A stretch of DNA of 64,000 nucleotides from positions 2,046,001 through 2,110,000 of the forward strand of contig NZ_AP026442.1 in the NCBI RefSeq assembly GCF_027923705.1, written 5' to 3'. Under the pieces are notes generated by a model that was not told where the DNA came from, ran no database searches, and worked only from the letters and a program-made list of their open reading frames with translations. Shown here in pieces: positions 23,393 to 34,388 of this stretch. The DNA comes from Cellulomonas sp. NTE-D12. Lineage in GTDB: Bacteria; Actinomycetota; Actinomycetes; Actinomycetales; Cellulomonadaceae. The position numbers and the translations under genes are program-made. Each line of letters begins with the position of its first letter. Within the stretch, counting starts at the first letter, position 1.

Positions 23393-23412
23393 ACCCCGCC
23401 GGGCGACGGTCG

Positions 23413-24240
23413 TCAGCGGCGAGGGCGCCGGCCCGTGAACTCGTCCATCGACCCGGTGACGCCGAGCAGGTCCATCAGGGCGTCGAACGCCCTCGTCGGC
23501 AGCAGGCGCAGCGCCGGCACCACCGCCACCACGGCCGGCAGGGCGAGGCGGCCACGGCCGGACTCCACCGCGTCGAGGATCCGACCGGCGACGTCCGCCT
23601 CGCGCAGGATCGGCAGCAGCCAGGGCACGCGCGTGCGCGCCCCGGCGAACATGCCCGTGTCGACGTAGAACGGGCACACCACGAGGGTGGTCACCGCCGA
23701 CCCCGCCCGGCGCAGCTCGAACCGGAGCGACTCGTCGAAGCCGACAGCGGCGTGCTTGCTCGCCGCGTAGTCCGCCTGCCGCGGCACACCGACCAGTCCG
23801 GCGGCGCTCGCCACGGTGACCAGCCGGCCCATGTCACGCTCAAGCATCCCGGGCAGGAACGCGCCGGTCACCCAGTACGGCGCCAGGGTGTTCACCTCGA
23901 AGGTCCGGCGCACCTGGGCCTCCGTCAGCTCGAGGAACGGCCTGCCCGACACCACACCGGCGTCGTTGACCAGCACGTCGACGCCGCCCATCGCGGCCGT
24001 CACCTCCGCCGCCGCGGCGTGCACGGCGGCGCGGTCCGTCACGTCGACCTGCCAGGCGTGCGCGACGGCGCCTCGACCGCGCACGTCGGCCGCCGCACGC
24101 TCGGCCGCCTCACCGTCCAGGTCCCACACCGCCACGTCGGCGCCCCGTTGCGCGGCACCCAGCACCAGCCGTCGCCCGATGCCGCTGGCTCCGCCGGTCA
24201 CCAGCACGCGCCGTCCCGCGAGCGGGAACCCTGCGCCCAT
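23413..24240 (-). CDS. Short-chain dehydrogenase/reductase
   Basis: A 275-residue classical SDR. The cofactor motif TGGASGIGRR (TGxxxGxG) is near residue 17 and VWDLD follows strand 2. VLVNDAGVV corresponds to the NNAG motif, and the catalytic set is in VASAAGLVG with YAASKHAAV (Tyr and Lys). DLD after strand 2 suggests NAD rather than NADP preference. The C-terminus is extended and hydrophobic, as in SDRs acting on lipids or retinol-like substrates. The substrate is unknown. ATG 24240 is preceded by AAGGGGA; an earlier ATG 27 codons upstream has no such site. The gene stands alone. Confidence 0.85.
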   Translation of the reverse strand: MGAGFPLAGRRVLVTGGASGIGRRLVLGAAQRGADVAVWDLDGEAAERAAADVRGRGAVAHAWQVDVTDRAAVHAAAAEVTAAMGGVDVLVNDAGVVSGRPFLELTEAQVRRTFEVNTLAPYWVTGAFLPGMLERDMGRLVTVASAAGLVGVPRQADYAASKHAAVGFDESLRFELRRAGSAVTTLVVCPFYVDTGMFAGARTRVPWLLPILREADVAGRILDAVESGRGRLALPAVVAVVPALRLLPTRAFDALMDLLGVTGSMDEFTGRRPRR

Positions 24241-24412
24241 GGACGTCCCCTTCCGACCGGGCGCGGCCCCGTCGCCTGCGCTCCCGGCGCCATCGTGGCC
24301 GGACCGGAGCGCGGGCACCACCGGACCGCCGGGAACACGCGGCGGTGCGCCGGCACGTCACCCGATGGCGGCGCGTCGCGATCGCAGACGGTCGGACGTC
24401 CCCGGCAGCGCC

Positions 24413-24418
24413 TAGCAT
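24413..24418 (+). promoter_or_regulatory. Probable -10 of a leaderless lipoprotein transcript
   Basis: TAGCAT lies six bases before GTG 24425, an exact TANNNT match at the spacing seen at several other starts in this window. Confidence 0.5.
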
Positions 24419-24424
24419 CCGAGG

Positions 24425-25102
24425 GTGGTCACCATGCGGCTCGGCTCAGGCGCTGCGGCGCGTACCGGCATCCTGCGCACCGGTCTGCTCACGGTGACCG
24501 CGCTCGGCGTCCTCGCCGTCGCGGCGTGCGCCGGACCCACGCCCGGCTCGGGCAGCGGCGGCACGACGACGACGGCCGCGGCGACTGCCGCCACGTCCCC
24601 GTCGCCCACCGCGACCGGGAGCTCGTCACCGGAGCCGTCCGCGACGGAGACCGAGACCGGGACGCCCTTCCCGACCTCGGTGGACACCGTTACGGCCGAC
24701 CCGTCGAAGGACGCGGCCCTGACCGTGACCGACGTCCGGACGGCGACGCACGACGGCTACGACCGGGTCGTGTTCGAGCTCGGCGGCACCGGGGCGCCGG
24801 GATGGCGCGTCGGGTACGTGGACAAGGCGGTCGACGACCCGAGCGGGCAGCCGGTGCAGGTGCAGGGCGCGGGCGTGCTGCAGGTGATCATCAGCGGCAC
24901 CGGGTACCCGACCGATACCGGCCAGAAGGAGTGGACCGGCAGCCCGCTGCACCCGGGCCTGCCGGTGGTGCAGGAGGTCCAGCTGCGCGGGGTGTTCGAG
25001 GGGCAGACGCAGGCGTTCGTCGGCGTCGCCCGGGCCGGCGCCTCGTTCCGCGTGTTCGCCCTGACCGCACCGGCGCGGCTGGTCGTGGACGTTCAGCGCT
25101 GA
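24425..25102 (+). CDS. Secreted lipoprotein with AMIN-like domain
   Basis: A 225-residue lipoprotein. Residues 1-35 form a signal peptide with basic residues, a hydrophobic run and the lipobox LAVAAC, so the mature protein would be anchored outside the membrane through that cysteine. A Thr/Ser/Pro-rich linker of about 45 residues follows. The rest is a compact beta-rich domain (DAALTVTDVRTATHDGYDRVVFEL, FALTAPARLVVDVQR) resembling the AMIN-like domain of actinobacterial lipoproteins, thought to bind cell-wall material. GTG 24425 is preferred over ATG 24434 because of the leaderless promoter signal. A DMT-like membrane gene follows 22 bp later and may be co-transcribed. Confidence 0.82.
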   Translation: MVTMRLGSGAAARTGILRTGLLTVTALGVLAVAACAGPTPGSGSGGTTTTAAATAATSPSPTATGSSSPEPSATETETGTPFPTSVDTVTADPSKDAALTVTDVRTATHDGYDRVVFELGGTGAPGWRVGYVDKAVDDPSGQPVQVQGAGVLQVIISGTGYPTDTGQKEWTGSPLHPGLPVVQEVQLRGVFEGQTQAFVGVARAGASFRVFALTAPARLVVDVQR

Positions 25103-25124
25103 GCTGGCGCGCCGTGCGGTCGCG

Positions 25125-25997
25125 ATGATGGTGCTGGCCCTCGCGGGTGCCGCGGGCGCCGCGGTCCTGTCCGGCACCGGTCAGGTGCTGCAGGCCGTCG
25201 CCGCACGGCGGCTGCCCGCCGGTGCCCACCTGGACCTGCGGCTCGTCGGTCGCCTGCTCCGGGTGCCGACCTACCTGGTGGCGCTGCTGCTGACGGCGGG
25301 AGGCTTCCTGCTCGCCGTCGTCGCCCTGCAGCGCCTGCCGCTCTTCGTCGTGCAGTCCGTCCGGGCCGCGAACCTGGTGGTTGCCGCCCTCCTCGCGATC
25401 CCCGTGCTCGGTGTGCGGCTGCGGGCGCCGGAGTGGTGCGGCATCGGCCTGGTGTCCACGGGGCTGGTGCTGCTCGCGACGTCGGTCGGGGCGCAGCCGC
25501 CCGCCGCGGCCGGCTCGACCGTCGGCCTGGCCGCCGTCGGCGTCGCGGTGGCGCTGGTCGCCACCGGCTGGCTCGTGAGCGTGGTCCGGCCGTCGCGCGG
25601 CACCGGTCTGGTGCTCGCCGCGCTGGCCGGCTGCGGGTTCGCCCTGCTGGCGGTCGGCGCCCGGCTCGCCGGACCGGTCACCGGGCCGGCCGTGCTCACG
25701 CACCCGCTGGTGTGGGCGGCGATGACTGCCGGGGTGTGCGGCCTTGCGCTGCAGGTGCTCGCACTCGGGCGGGCGGGTGTGGTGGCTGTGACGGCGGTGA
25801 GCGTCACCACCGAGACGTGCGTGTCCGCCGTGCTCGGCGTGCTGCTGGCCGGGGACCACGCCCTTCGCGGGCATGCGCCCACGGCCGTCGCCGCGTTCCT
25901 GCTCGTGCTCGTGGGCTCGACCCTGGTGGCCCGCGCACGCGTGCCGGAGGCCGTCCCCTCCGGCGCCGTGCACCCCCTGGTCCCCGATCCGCGGTAG
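25125..25997 (+). CDS. DMT-like multi-helix membrane transporter
   Basis: A 290-residue integral membrane protein with about nine hydrophobic helices and very short loops, in the style of the EamA/DMT superfamily. LPLFVVQSVRAANLVVAALLAIPVLG resembles the helix 3-4 region of this group. The second half repeats it with AGVVAVTAVSVTTETCVSAVLGVLLAGD. Substrates cannot be told from sequence; metabolite export is usual. The start is ATG 25125 (ATG 25128 is equally possible), 22 bp after the lipoprotein gene. glgX starts 79 bp downstream. Confidence 0.75.
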   Translation: MMVLALAGAAGAAVLSGTGQVLQAVAARRLPAGAHLDLRLVGRLLRVPTYLVALLLTAGGFLLAVVALQRLPLFVVQSVRAANLVVAALLAIPVLGVRLRAPEWCGIGLVSTGLVLLATSVGAQPPAAAGSTVGLAAVGVAVALVATGWLVSVVRPSRGTGLVLAALAGCGFALLAVGARLAGPVTGPAVLTHPLVWAAMTAGVCGLALQVLALGRAGVVAVTAVSVTTETCVSAVLGVLLAGDHALRGHAPTAVAAFLLVLVGSTLVARARVPEAVPSGAVHPLVPDPR

Positions 25998-26076
25998 GCC
26001 GCACCTCCAGACCGGTGTGACGCTCCTCGCCCTCGTCCACCGGGCCGCTGTCGGTCCGGCCTGGCACGCTGACCTC

Positions 26077-28289
<2,213 letters not shown>

Positions 28290-28293
<4 letters not shown>

Positions 28294-30797
28294 GCGAGCG
28301 TGCGACACCGGCCCGCCGGCTGGTCTCACCCGGCCACCCGGTGCCGGTGTCGACCTACCGCCTGCAGCTCGGACCGGACCTGACGTTCGACGACGTCGCC
28401 GCGCACGTGCCGTACTACGCCAGCCTGGGCGTGAGCCATCTGTACCTGTCCCCCGTGCTGCGGGCGGCGCCCGGGTCCACCCACGGCTACGACGTGGTGG
28501 CGCACGACGAGGTCTCCCCCGTGCTCGGAGGCCTCGACGGCCTGCACCGGCTCGCCGGGGCGGCCCACGACGCCGGGCTCGGCCTGGTGCTCGACATCGT
28601 GCCGAACCACATGGCGGTGCCCACCCCGGTCTGGCACAACCGGCCCCTGTGGTCGGTGCTGGCCGAGGGGCCGGACAGCCCCTACGCCTCCTGGTTCGAC
28701 GTCGACTGGTCGGGCGGCGAGGGCGCGCTGCTGATCCCCGTGCTGGGCGACCGGATCGGGACGGTGCTGGCGCGTGGTGAGCTGACGCTCGAGCAGGAGG
28801 ACGTGCTGGGCGACGGCGCTCGGGCGGTGCTGCGCTACCACGAGCACGTGTTCCCGGTCCGGACGGGCACGGAGTCGCTCCCGCTCGCCGAGCTGCTGGA
28901 GCGGCAGCACTACCGGCTGGCCTACTGGCGGGTCGCGGACGAGGAGCTGAACTACCGACGCTTCTTCGACGTCGACACGCTGGTCGCCGTCCGGGTCGAG
29001 GACCCGGCCGTCTTCGACGCGACGCACGCGCTCGTGCTGCGGCTGCTGCGAGAGGGCACGATCGACGGGCTGCGGATCGACCACCCCGACGGTCTGGCGG
29101 ACCCGGCCGGGTACCTGGAACGGCTGCGCGAGGCGACCGACGGCGCCTGGGTGGTGGTCGAGAAGATCCTGGCGGGCGACGAGCAGGTGCCCGGCGACTG
29201 GTGGACGGCCGGCACCACCGGCTACGACGCGCTGTGGCGCGTGCAGCAGACCTTCTCCGACCCGGGCGGTGCCGCGCTGCTGGGATCCGTGATGCACCGG
29301 CTCGCCGGCGACACGTCGGACGCGTTCCCGGGGATCGTCGCGCGGGCGAAGTCCGAGGTGGTCGAGGGCACGTTGTACGCGGAGGTGCACCGGCTCACCG
29401 AGCTGGCGGCCGGCATCTGCCACGACGACGTCCGGCTGCGCGACCACACCTGGCGCGCGCTGCACGAGTGCCTCGTCGGGCTCCTTGTCGAGCTGGACCG
29501 GTACCGCGCGTACGTGGTCCCCGGGACGGCACCGCACCCGGAGGCCGTCGAGGCGCTGCAGTCCGCGGCGGCACGGGCGCGCCGCAGGCTGAGCGAGGAG
29601 CGCGCCGAGACGATGGACGTGGTCGTCGACCTGCTGCTCGGCCGCGAGGCGGGCAGCGCCGGACGCACCCGCGACCCGCGGCGCGACGAGCTGGTGGTGC
29701 GGTTCCAGCAGACGTGCGGGGCGGTCCAGGCGAAGGGCGTCGAGGACACGGCGTACTACCGCTGGACGCAGCTGACGGCGCTCTGCGAGGTCGGCGGCGA
29801 ACCCGAGCGCTTCGCCCTGACCCCCACCGACCTGGCGGCGTGGGCGGCACGGGCCCAGGTGGTGGCGCCGCTGGCGATGACGACGCTGTCCACGCACGAC
29901 ACCAAGCGCGGCGAGGACACCCGGGCCCGGCTCGGCGTGCTGTCCGAGCTGCCGCACGAGTGGTCCGCGCTCGTCGACGCGCTGCACCGCTCGAGCGCAC
30001 CGTTCCGCAGCGCCCTGGTCGACGGCCGCGCGGAGAACCTCCTGTGGCAGACGCTCGCCGGCACCTGGACCGCCCCGGGGCCGATCGAGGCGGACCGATT
30101 GGTGGAGTACCTGGTCAAGGCGGTGCGCGAGGCGAAGTCGCACACCTCGTGGGCGAGTCCCGACGAGGCGTACGAGCAGGCCGTCGTGTCGCTCGCGCGC
30201 CACGCCCTCGAGGACCCCACCGTCGTCGAGCTGTTCACCGGGTGGGAGCTGCGCACCCGTCCGGCGGTTCGGGCGGCGACGCTCGGGACCAAGCTGGTGC
30301 AGCTGACGCTGCCGGGCGTCGCCGACGTGTACCAGGGCACGGAGGTGCCGGCGGTGACGCTCGTCGACCCGGACAACCGGCGGCCGGTGGACACCGAGGA
30401 CCTGGCCGCGCGGCTCGACCGGCTCGACAACGGCGCGGTCCCCCGCACGCTGACGGACGAGAAGCTCCTGGTGACGTCCCGTGCGCTGCGGGTCCGGCGC
30501 GACGTCACCGAGGCCTTCACCGGCCCGGAGGCGGGCTTCGTGCCGCTCGCGCACTCGTCCGGCCACAGCCTGACGTACGCGCGCACGGTCGCTGGCGAGG
30601 CCCGGGTGGTCGTGGTCGCCACGCGGCTCGGCGCCGCGGTCGAGCGGCTGGACGGGTGGGCCGACCACACGGTGGCCCTGCCGGAGGGGACGTGGCACGA
30701 CGTGCTGACGGACCGCGAGGTGCCGGGCGGCGTGCAGCCCGTCGGCCCGCTCCTGGACCGGCTGCCGGTGGCGCTTCTCGTCGCGGGGGCCGTGTGA
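28290..30797 (+). CDS. treY: Maltooligosyltrehalose synthase TreY
   Basis: An 835-residue GH13 isomerase that turns the reducing-end alpha-1,4 linkage of a maltooligosaccharide into an alpha,alpha-1,1 linkage. The N-terminus VSTYRLQLGPDLTFDD is diagnostic, followed by LYLSPVLRAAPGSTHGYDV, LDIVPNHMA, GLRIDHPDGLADP with the nucleophile, VVEKIL with the acid glutamate and STHDTKRGEDTRARL. The middle holds the family's helical insertion. The C-terminal region has LVQLTLPGVADVYQGTE. Its GTG overlaps glgX and its stop overlaps treZ, each by four bases, so the three enzymes are made from one message. Confidence 0.96.
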
Positions 30798-32581
30798 TCC
30801 CGCACGTCTGGGCGCCGAACCCGACCGTCGTCGAGCTGGTCGGCGCCGACGGTGGGCAGATCGGCCCGTTGCACCGCTCGGCGGACGGGTGGTGGACGGG
30901 CGAGGTCGACCTGCCGGACGGGACGGACTACGGCTACCGGCTCGACGGTGGTCCCGCCCGGCCGGATCCCCGCTCGGCGTGGCAGCCGTACGGGGTGCAC
31001 GGGCTGTCGCGGGTGTTCGACGCCGACCGCCACCCGTGGCACGACACGGGCTGGTCCGGCGTCGACGCACGTGGAGCCGTCACGTACGAGCTGCACGTGG
31101 GGACGTTCACCCCGGAGGGCACGCTGGCGGCGGCGGCCTCCCGCCTCGAGCACCTGGTGGACCTGGGCGTCGACCTGATCGAGCTCATGCCTCTCGCGGC
31201 GTTCGACGGTCAGCACGGCTGGGGGTACGACGGCGTCGCCCCGTACGCGGTGCACGAGGCCTACGGCGGTCCCGCAGCGCTGCAGGCGTTCGTCGACGCC
31301 GCCCATGGCGCCGGGGTGGGCGTGTGCCTGGACGTCGTCCACAACCACCTCGGTCCCTCCGGGAACTACCTGTCGCAGTTCGCCCCGTACTTCACGGACC
31401 GGCACAGCACCCCGTGGGGCGACGCGATCAACCTCGACGGTCCGGGATCGCCGCACGTCCGCCGCTGGATCTGCGACAACGCCCTCCGGTGGTTCACGGA
31501 CTTCCACGTCGACGCCCTCCGGCTCGACGCCGTCCACGCCCTGCAGGACGGCTCGCCGGTGCACGTCCTGGCCCAGCTGTCCACCGAGGTGGGACGCCTG
31601 GCGGACCGCCTGGGCCGACCCCTGTCGCTGGTCGCGGAGTCGGACCTGGACGACGTGGTCACGGTCGAGCCCGTCGCCTCCGGCGGTTGGGGGCTCACCG
31701 GGCAGTGGGACGACGACGTGCACCACGCCGTCCACGCCCTGGTCACCGGCGAGCGGCAGGGCTACTACGTCGACTTCGGCACGCCGGCCGAGCTCGAGTC
31801 GGTGCTCACCGGGGCGTTCCGGCACACGGGCGGGTGGTCGACGTTCCGGCAGCGACGCTGGGGCCGTCCGGTGCCGGACGACGTGGACGGCCGCCGCTTC
31901 GTCGTCGCGGCCAGCACGCACGACCAGGTGGGCAACCGCGCCCTGGGCGACCGCCCGTCGGCGCGCCTGGACGGCGGTGGTCTGGCCGCGGAGGCCGCGC
32001 TCATCCTGCTGTCGCCCTTCAGCCCGATGCTCTTCATGGGCGAGGAGTGGGGCGCGAGCACCCCGTTCCAGTACTTCACGGACTACGCCGACGCCGAGCT
32101 GGGAGCCGCGGTTCGCGACGGTCGGCGGGCGGAGTTCGCCGGCCATGGGGACGCGGACGTGTACGGCGGCCCGGTCGACGTGCCCGACCCCCAGGACCCC
32201 CGGACGTTCCTGGTCAGCAAGCTCGACTGGTCGGAGCCGGGCCGGCCCGACCACGCCCGGCTGCTCGACTGGTACCGCCAGCTGATCGCGCTGCGCCGTG
32301 CCGTCCCGGACCTGCGCAGCGGTGACCGGTCCGCGACCAGCCTCGCGTTCCTCCCGCCGTCGGACCCCCGCGGCGCGTACGACAGGTGGCTCGTGGTCGG
32401 CCGGGCTGCCGCCCGTGTGGTGGTCAACCTGGCCGAACGAGCCCTCGACGTGCCGGTCGCGGCGCCGCAGGAGCCCGTGTCGGTCCGCGCCGCCTGGGCG
32501 CCCGGCACGCAGGTCGGCACCGTCGAGGGTCGGGTCCTCCCCGTGCGCGTCCCGGCACGGAGCGTCGTCGTCCTCGCCTGA
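30794..32581 (+). CDS. treZ: Maltooligosyltrehalose trehalohydrolase TreZ
   Basis: A 595-residue GH13 hydrolase that releases trehalose from the TreY product. An N-terminal beta-sandwich (IPHVWAPNPTVVELV) precedes the barrel, with LGVDLIELMPLAAFDG, CLDVVHNHLGPSGNYL, ALRLDAVHAL carrying the nucleophile, LVAESDLDD with the acid residue and STHDQVGNRALGDR. MLFMGEEWGASTPFQYFTD is typical of TreZ. It is the last gene of glgX-treY-treZ, so glycogen can be converted directly to trehalose without sugar nucleotides. No clear terminator is visible in the 68 bp before the convergent zapE. Confidence 0.96.
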   Translation: MIPHVWAPNPTVVELVGADGGQIGPLHRSADGWWTGEVDLPDGTDYGYRLDGGPARPDPRSAWQPYGVHGLSRVFDADRHPWHDTGWSGVDARGAVTYELHVGTFTPEGTLAAAASRLEHLVDLGVDLIELMPLAAFDGQHGWGYDGVAPYAVHEAYGGPAALQAFVDAAHGAGVGVCLDVVHNHLGPSGNYLSQFAPYFTDRHSTPWGDAINLDGPGSPHVRRWICDNALRWFTDFHVDALRLDAVHALQDGSPVHVLAQLSTEVGRLADRLGRPLSLVAESDLDDVVTVEPVASGGWGLTGQWDDDVHHAVHALVTGERQGYYVDFGTPAELESVLTGAFRHTGGWSTFRQRRWGRPVPDDVDGRRFVVAASTHDQVGNRALGDRPSARLDGGGLAAEAALILLSPFSPMLFMGEEWGASTPFQYFTDYADAELGAAVRDGRRAEFAGHGDADVYGGPVDVPDPQDPRTFLVSKLDWSEPGRPDHARLLDWYRQLIALRRAVPDLRSGDRSATSLAFLPPSDPRGAYDRWLVVGRAAARVVVNLAERALDVPVAAPQEPVSVRAAWAPGTQVGTVEGRVLPVRVPARSVVVLA

Positions 32582-32649
32582 GCCACGCGGGTCGGCTGCC
32601 CCAGGACCACCGCGCGCATCGGAGGCCGACGATCGCACCGTGGCGTCGG

Positions 32650-33681
32650 TCAGGCGATGGCGGCGCCGTCCGCAGCCAGTGCGCCGAGCCGCGACAGGGC
32701 CCGGTAGTACTTCTTGCGGTAGCCGCCGTGCAGCATCTCGGCCGAGAACAGCCCCTGCTCACCGGAGCCGCCGAGCAGCACGGGCACGTCCCTGTCGTAG
32801 AGCCGGTCCACCAGGACGACGAGCCGCAGTGCGACGTCCTGCCGGAGCACCGGCCGCACACCGGTGAGGCCGACGAGGGCGACGCCGTCCAGCAGGGCGC
32901 CGTACCGGCTGGGGTGCACGTGGGCGAGGTGCTCCAGCAGGTCGCCGAAGTCGTCGAGCGTCGCGTCGTCGCGGCCGGCGAGTGCCGCACGGACCGCCTC
33001 GTCGGGCAGCCCCGTGCGGTCGGTGACGGGCCGCCGGTGCCGGTAGTCCTCACCGTCGATCCGCAGCACCTCGAACCGCTCGGCGAGCGCCTGGATCTCC
33101 CGCAGGAAGTCCTCGGCGGCGAACCGGCCCTCACCGAGCGACTCCGGCAGCGTGTTCGAGGTCGCCGCCAGTGCCACCCCACGGTCCGCGAGCTCGCGCA
33201 GCAGCCGCGACATCAGGACGGTGTCACCGGGGTCGTCCAGCTCGAACTCGTCGATGCACACCAACCGGTGCGCCGCGAGCGCCTCGACGGTGGCCCGGAA
33301 GCCCAGCGCGCCGACCAGGTTGGTGTACTCGACGAAGGTGCCGTACGCCGTGCCCTCGCGACCCACCGCATGGGCGAGGGCGGCGAGCAGGTGCGTCTTG
33401 CCCACGCCGAAGCCGCCGTCGAGGTAGAGGGCCGGTGGCCGCCCCCGCCTGCGTCGGCGCAGCCAGCCGCCGGAATGGTCCGAACCGACCACCGCGGCGG
33501 CCGCCTGGCGCAGCCGGTCGAGCGCCGCCGCCTGGGAGGGGTGCGCCGGGTCGGGCCGATAGGTGTCGAACGTCTCGGCCGCGAAGTGCCGTGGTGGCAC
33601 CAGCTCCGCGAGCAGCCGCTGCGGTGACGGTGCCGGGCTGCGTCCGACCAGGCTCCCCGCGCGGACGGTGGAGTCGGTCAC
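32650..33681 (-). CDS. zapE: AFG1/ZapE-like ATPase
   Basis: A 343-residue P-loop ATPase of the AFG1/ZapE family. Walker A is GGFGVGKTH, Walker B is LVCIDEFELDD, and SNTLPESLGEGRFAAEDFLREI is the sensor region. The C-terminal half ends near KKYYRALSRLGALA. E. coli ZapE stabilises the Z-ring under stress. In actinobacteria its role is untested, and a mitochondrial-type protein-quality role is the alternative. GTG 33681 is chosen over upstream codons since TAGGGT lies eight bases before it, suggesting a leaderless start. The gene is divergent from the 33765 gene with an 83-bp promoter region between them. Confidence 0.9.
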   Translation of the reverse strand: MTDSTVRAGSLVGRSPAPSPQRLLAELVPPRHFAAETFDTYRPDPAHPSQAAALDRLRQAAAAVVGSDHSGGWLRRRRRGRPPALYLDGGFGVGKTHLLAALAHAVGREGTAYGTFVEYTNLVGALGFRATVEALAAHRLVCIDEFELDDPGDTVLMSRLLRELADRGVALAATSNTLPESLGEGRFAAEDFLREIQALAERFEVLRIDGEDYRHRRPVTDRTGLPDEAVRAALAGRDDATLDDFGDLLEHLAHVHPSRYGALLDGVALVGLTGVRPVLRQDVALRLVVLVDRLYDRDVPVLLGGSGEQGLFSAEMLHGGYRKKYYRALSRLGALAADGAAIA

Positions 33682-33689
33682 GGTCGCCC

Positions 33690-33695
33690 ACCCTA
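33690..33695 (-). promoter_or_regulatory. Probable -10 of leaderless zapE
   Basis: On the minus strand this reads TAGGGT, eight bases before the GTG at 33681. It matches TANNNT and leaves no room for a separate ribosome binding site. Confidence 0.4.
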
Positions 33696-33752
33696 CGTCC
33701 GCCTCGGCGGCACGCCGCGCCGGGCGACGGACCCTCTGCACGCCGGACCACC

Positions 33753-33758
33753 TAGGCT
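33753..33758 (+). promoter_or_regulatory. Probable -10 of a leaderless transcript
   Basis: TAGGCT lies six bases before GTG 33765 and matches TANNNT exactly. Confidence 0.5.
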
Positions 33759-33764
33759 CGTCGC

Positions 33765-34250
33765 GTGACCGACACGATCGTCGTCCTCATCGAGGACACC
33801 CTGTCCCCCGCGGACGTCGACAAGCTGATCGCGCTGCACACCGACGAGGTGCTGCAGTACCGGGTGCTGGTGCCGGCCGACACGCAGCGGCCGCTCCTGC
33901 CGTGGATCGTGGACTCCCTGAGTCTCGGCGAGCTGCGCGAGGCGTGGAACCGCGCGGTCGGCAAGGAGCCGACGGAGCCGCAGGCCAGGGCGACGGCGAC
34001 CGAGCAGCTGGCCGGCACGCTGGCGGCGTTCGAGGCCGCCGGTCGGCGCGCGGTCGGGACGGTGGTCCAGGACGACCCGATCCCCGCGCTGCGGGCCGCC
34101 GTGGCGGAGGGAGGCGTGCGGGAGGTCGCGGTGGTCACCGACCCGCACCTGCTCGAGGACACGTTCCACCGCGACTGGGCGTCGCGCGCACGCGAGGAGC
34201 TGAAGCTGCCCGTGCTGCACCTGTACCGAGGCACCAGCGAGCTCGGCTGA
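33765..34250 (+). CDS. Conserved-looking protein of unknown function
   Basis: A 161-residue cytoplasmic protein without a family I recognise. It has alternating strands and helices: TIVVLIEDTLS, QYRVLVPAD, GTVVQDDPIPALRAAVAEGG, EVAVVTDPHLLEDTF and LPVLHLYRG. The order suggests a flavodoxin-like or universal-stress-protein-like fold, with TDPHLLED at the end of a strand. There is no signal peptide, membrane helix or cysteine. It begins at a leaderless-type GTG divergent from zapE. A separate promoter drives the next gene, so it is probably monocistronic. Confidence 0.72.
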   Translation: MTDTIVVLIEDTLSPADVDKLIALHTDEVLQYRVLVPADTQRPLLPWIVDSLSLGELREAWNRAVGKEPTEPQARATATEQLAGTLAAFEAAGRRAVGTVVQDDPIPALRAAVAEGGVREVAVVTDPHLLEDTFHRDWASRAREELKLPVLHLYRGTSELG

Positions 34251-34328
34251 GCCGACCGGGTCGGCCGTCGAGCCGCCTGCCTGCGGCCGCGCCGTTCCCG
34301 GGACGCCCGGGCTCCGGGAGGCCGCCCA

Positions 34329-34334
34329 TAGGAT
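34329..34334 (+). promoter_or_regulatory. Probable -10 element of the ATP-grasp ligase gene
   Basis: TAGGAT starts 60 bp before the ATG at 34389. A transcript starting 7-9 bases downstream would have a leader of about 45 nt that includes the purine-rich GGAACGGAG. Confidence 0.4.
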
Positions 34335-34388
34335 GACCGCGCACCGGACCGCCGCGGCCGGGCGTGCAGGAACGGAGAACCCGCCGGG

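Noticed and set aside
29756..32638. Long open frame antisense to treY and treZ
   Set aside because: Shadow of well-supported glycosyl hydrolase genes, with no motif and no ribosome binding site.
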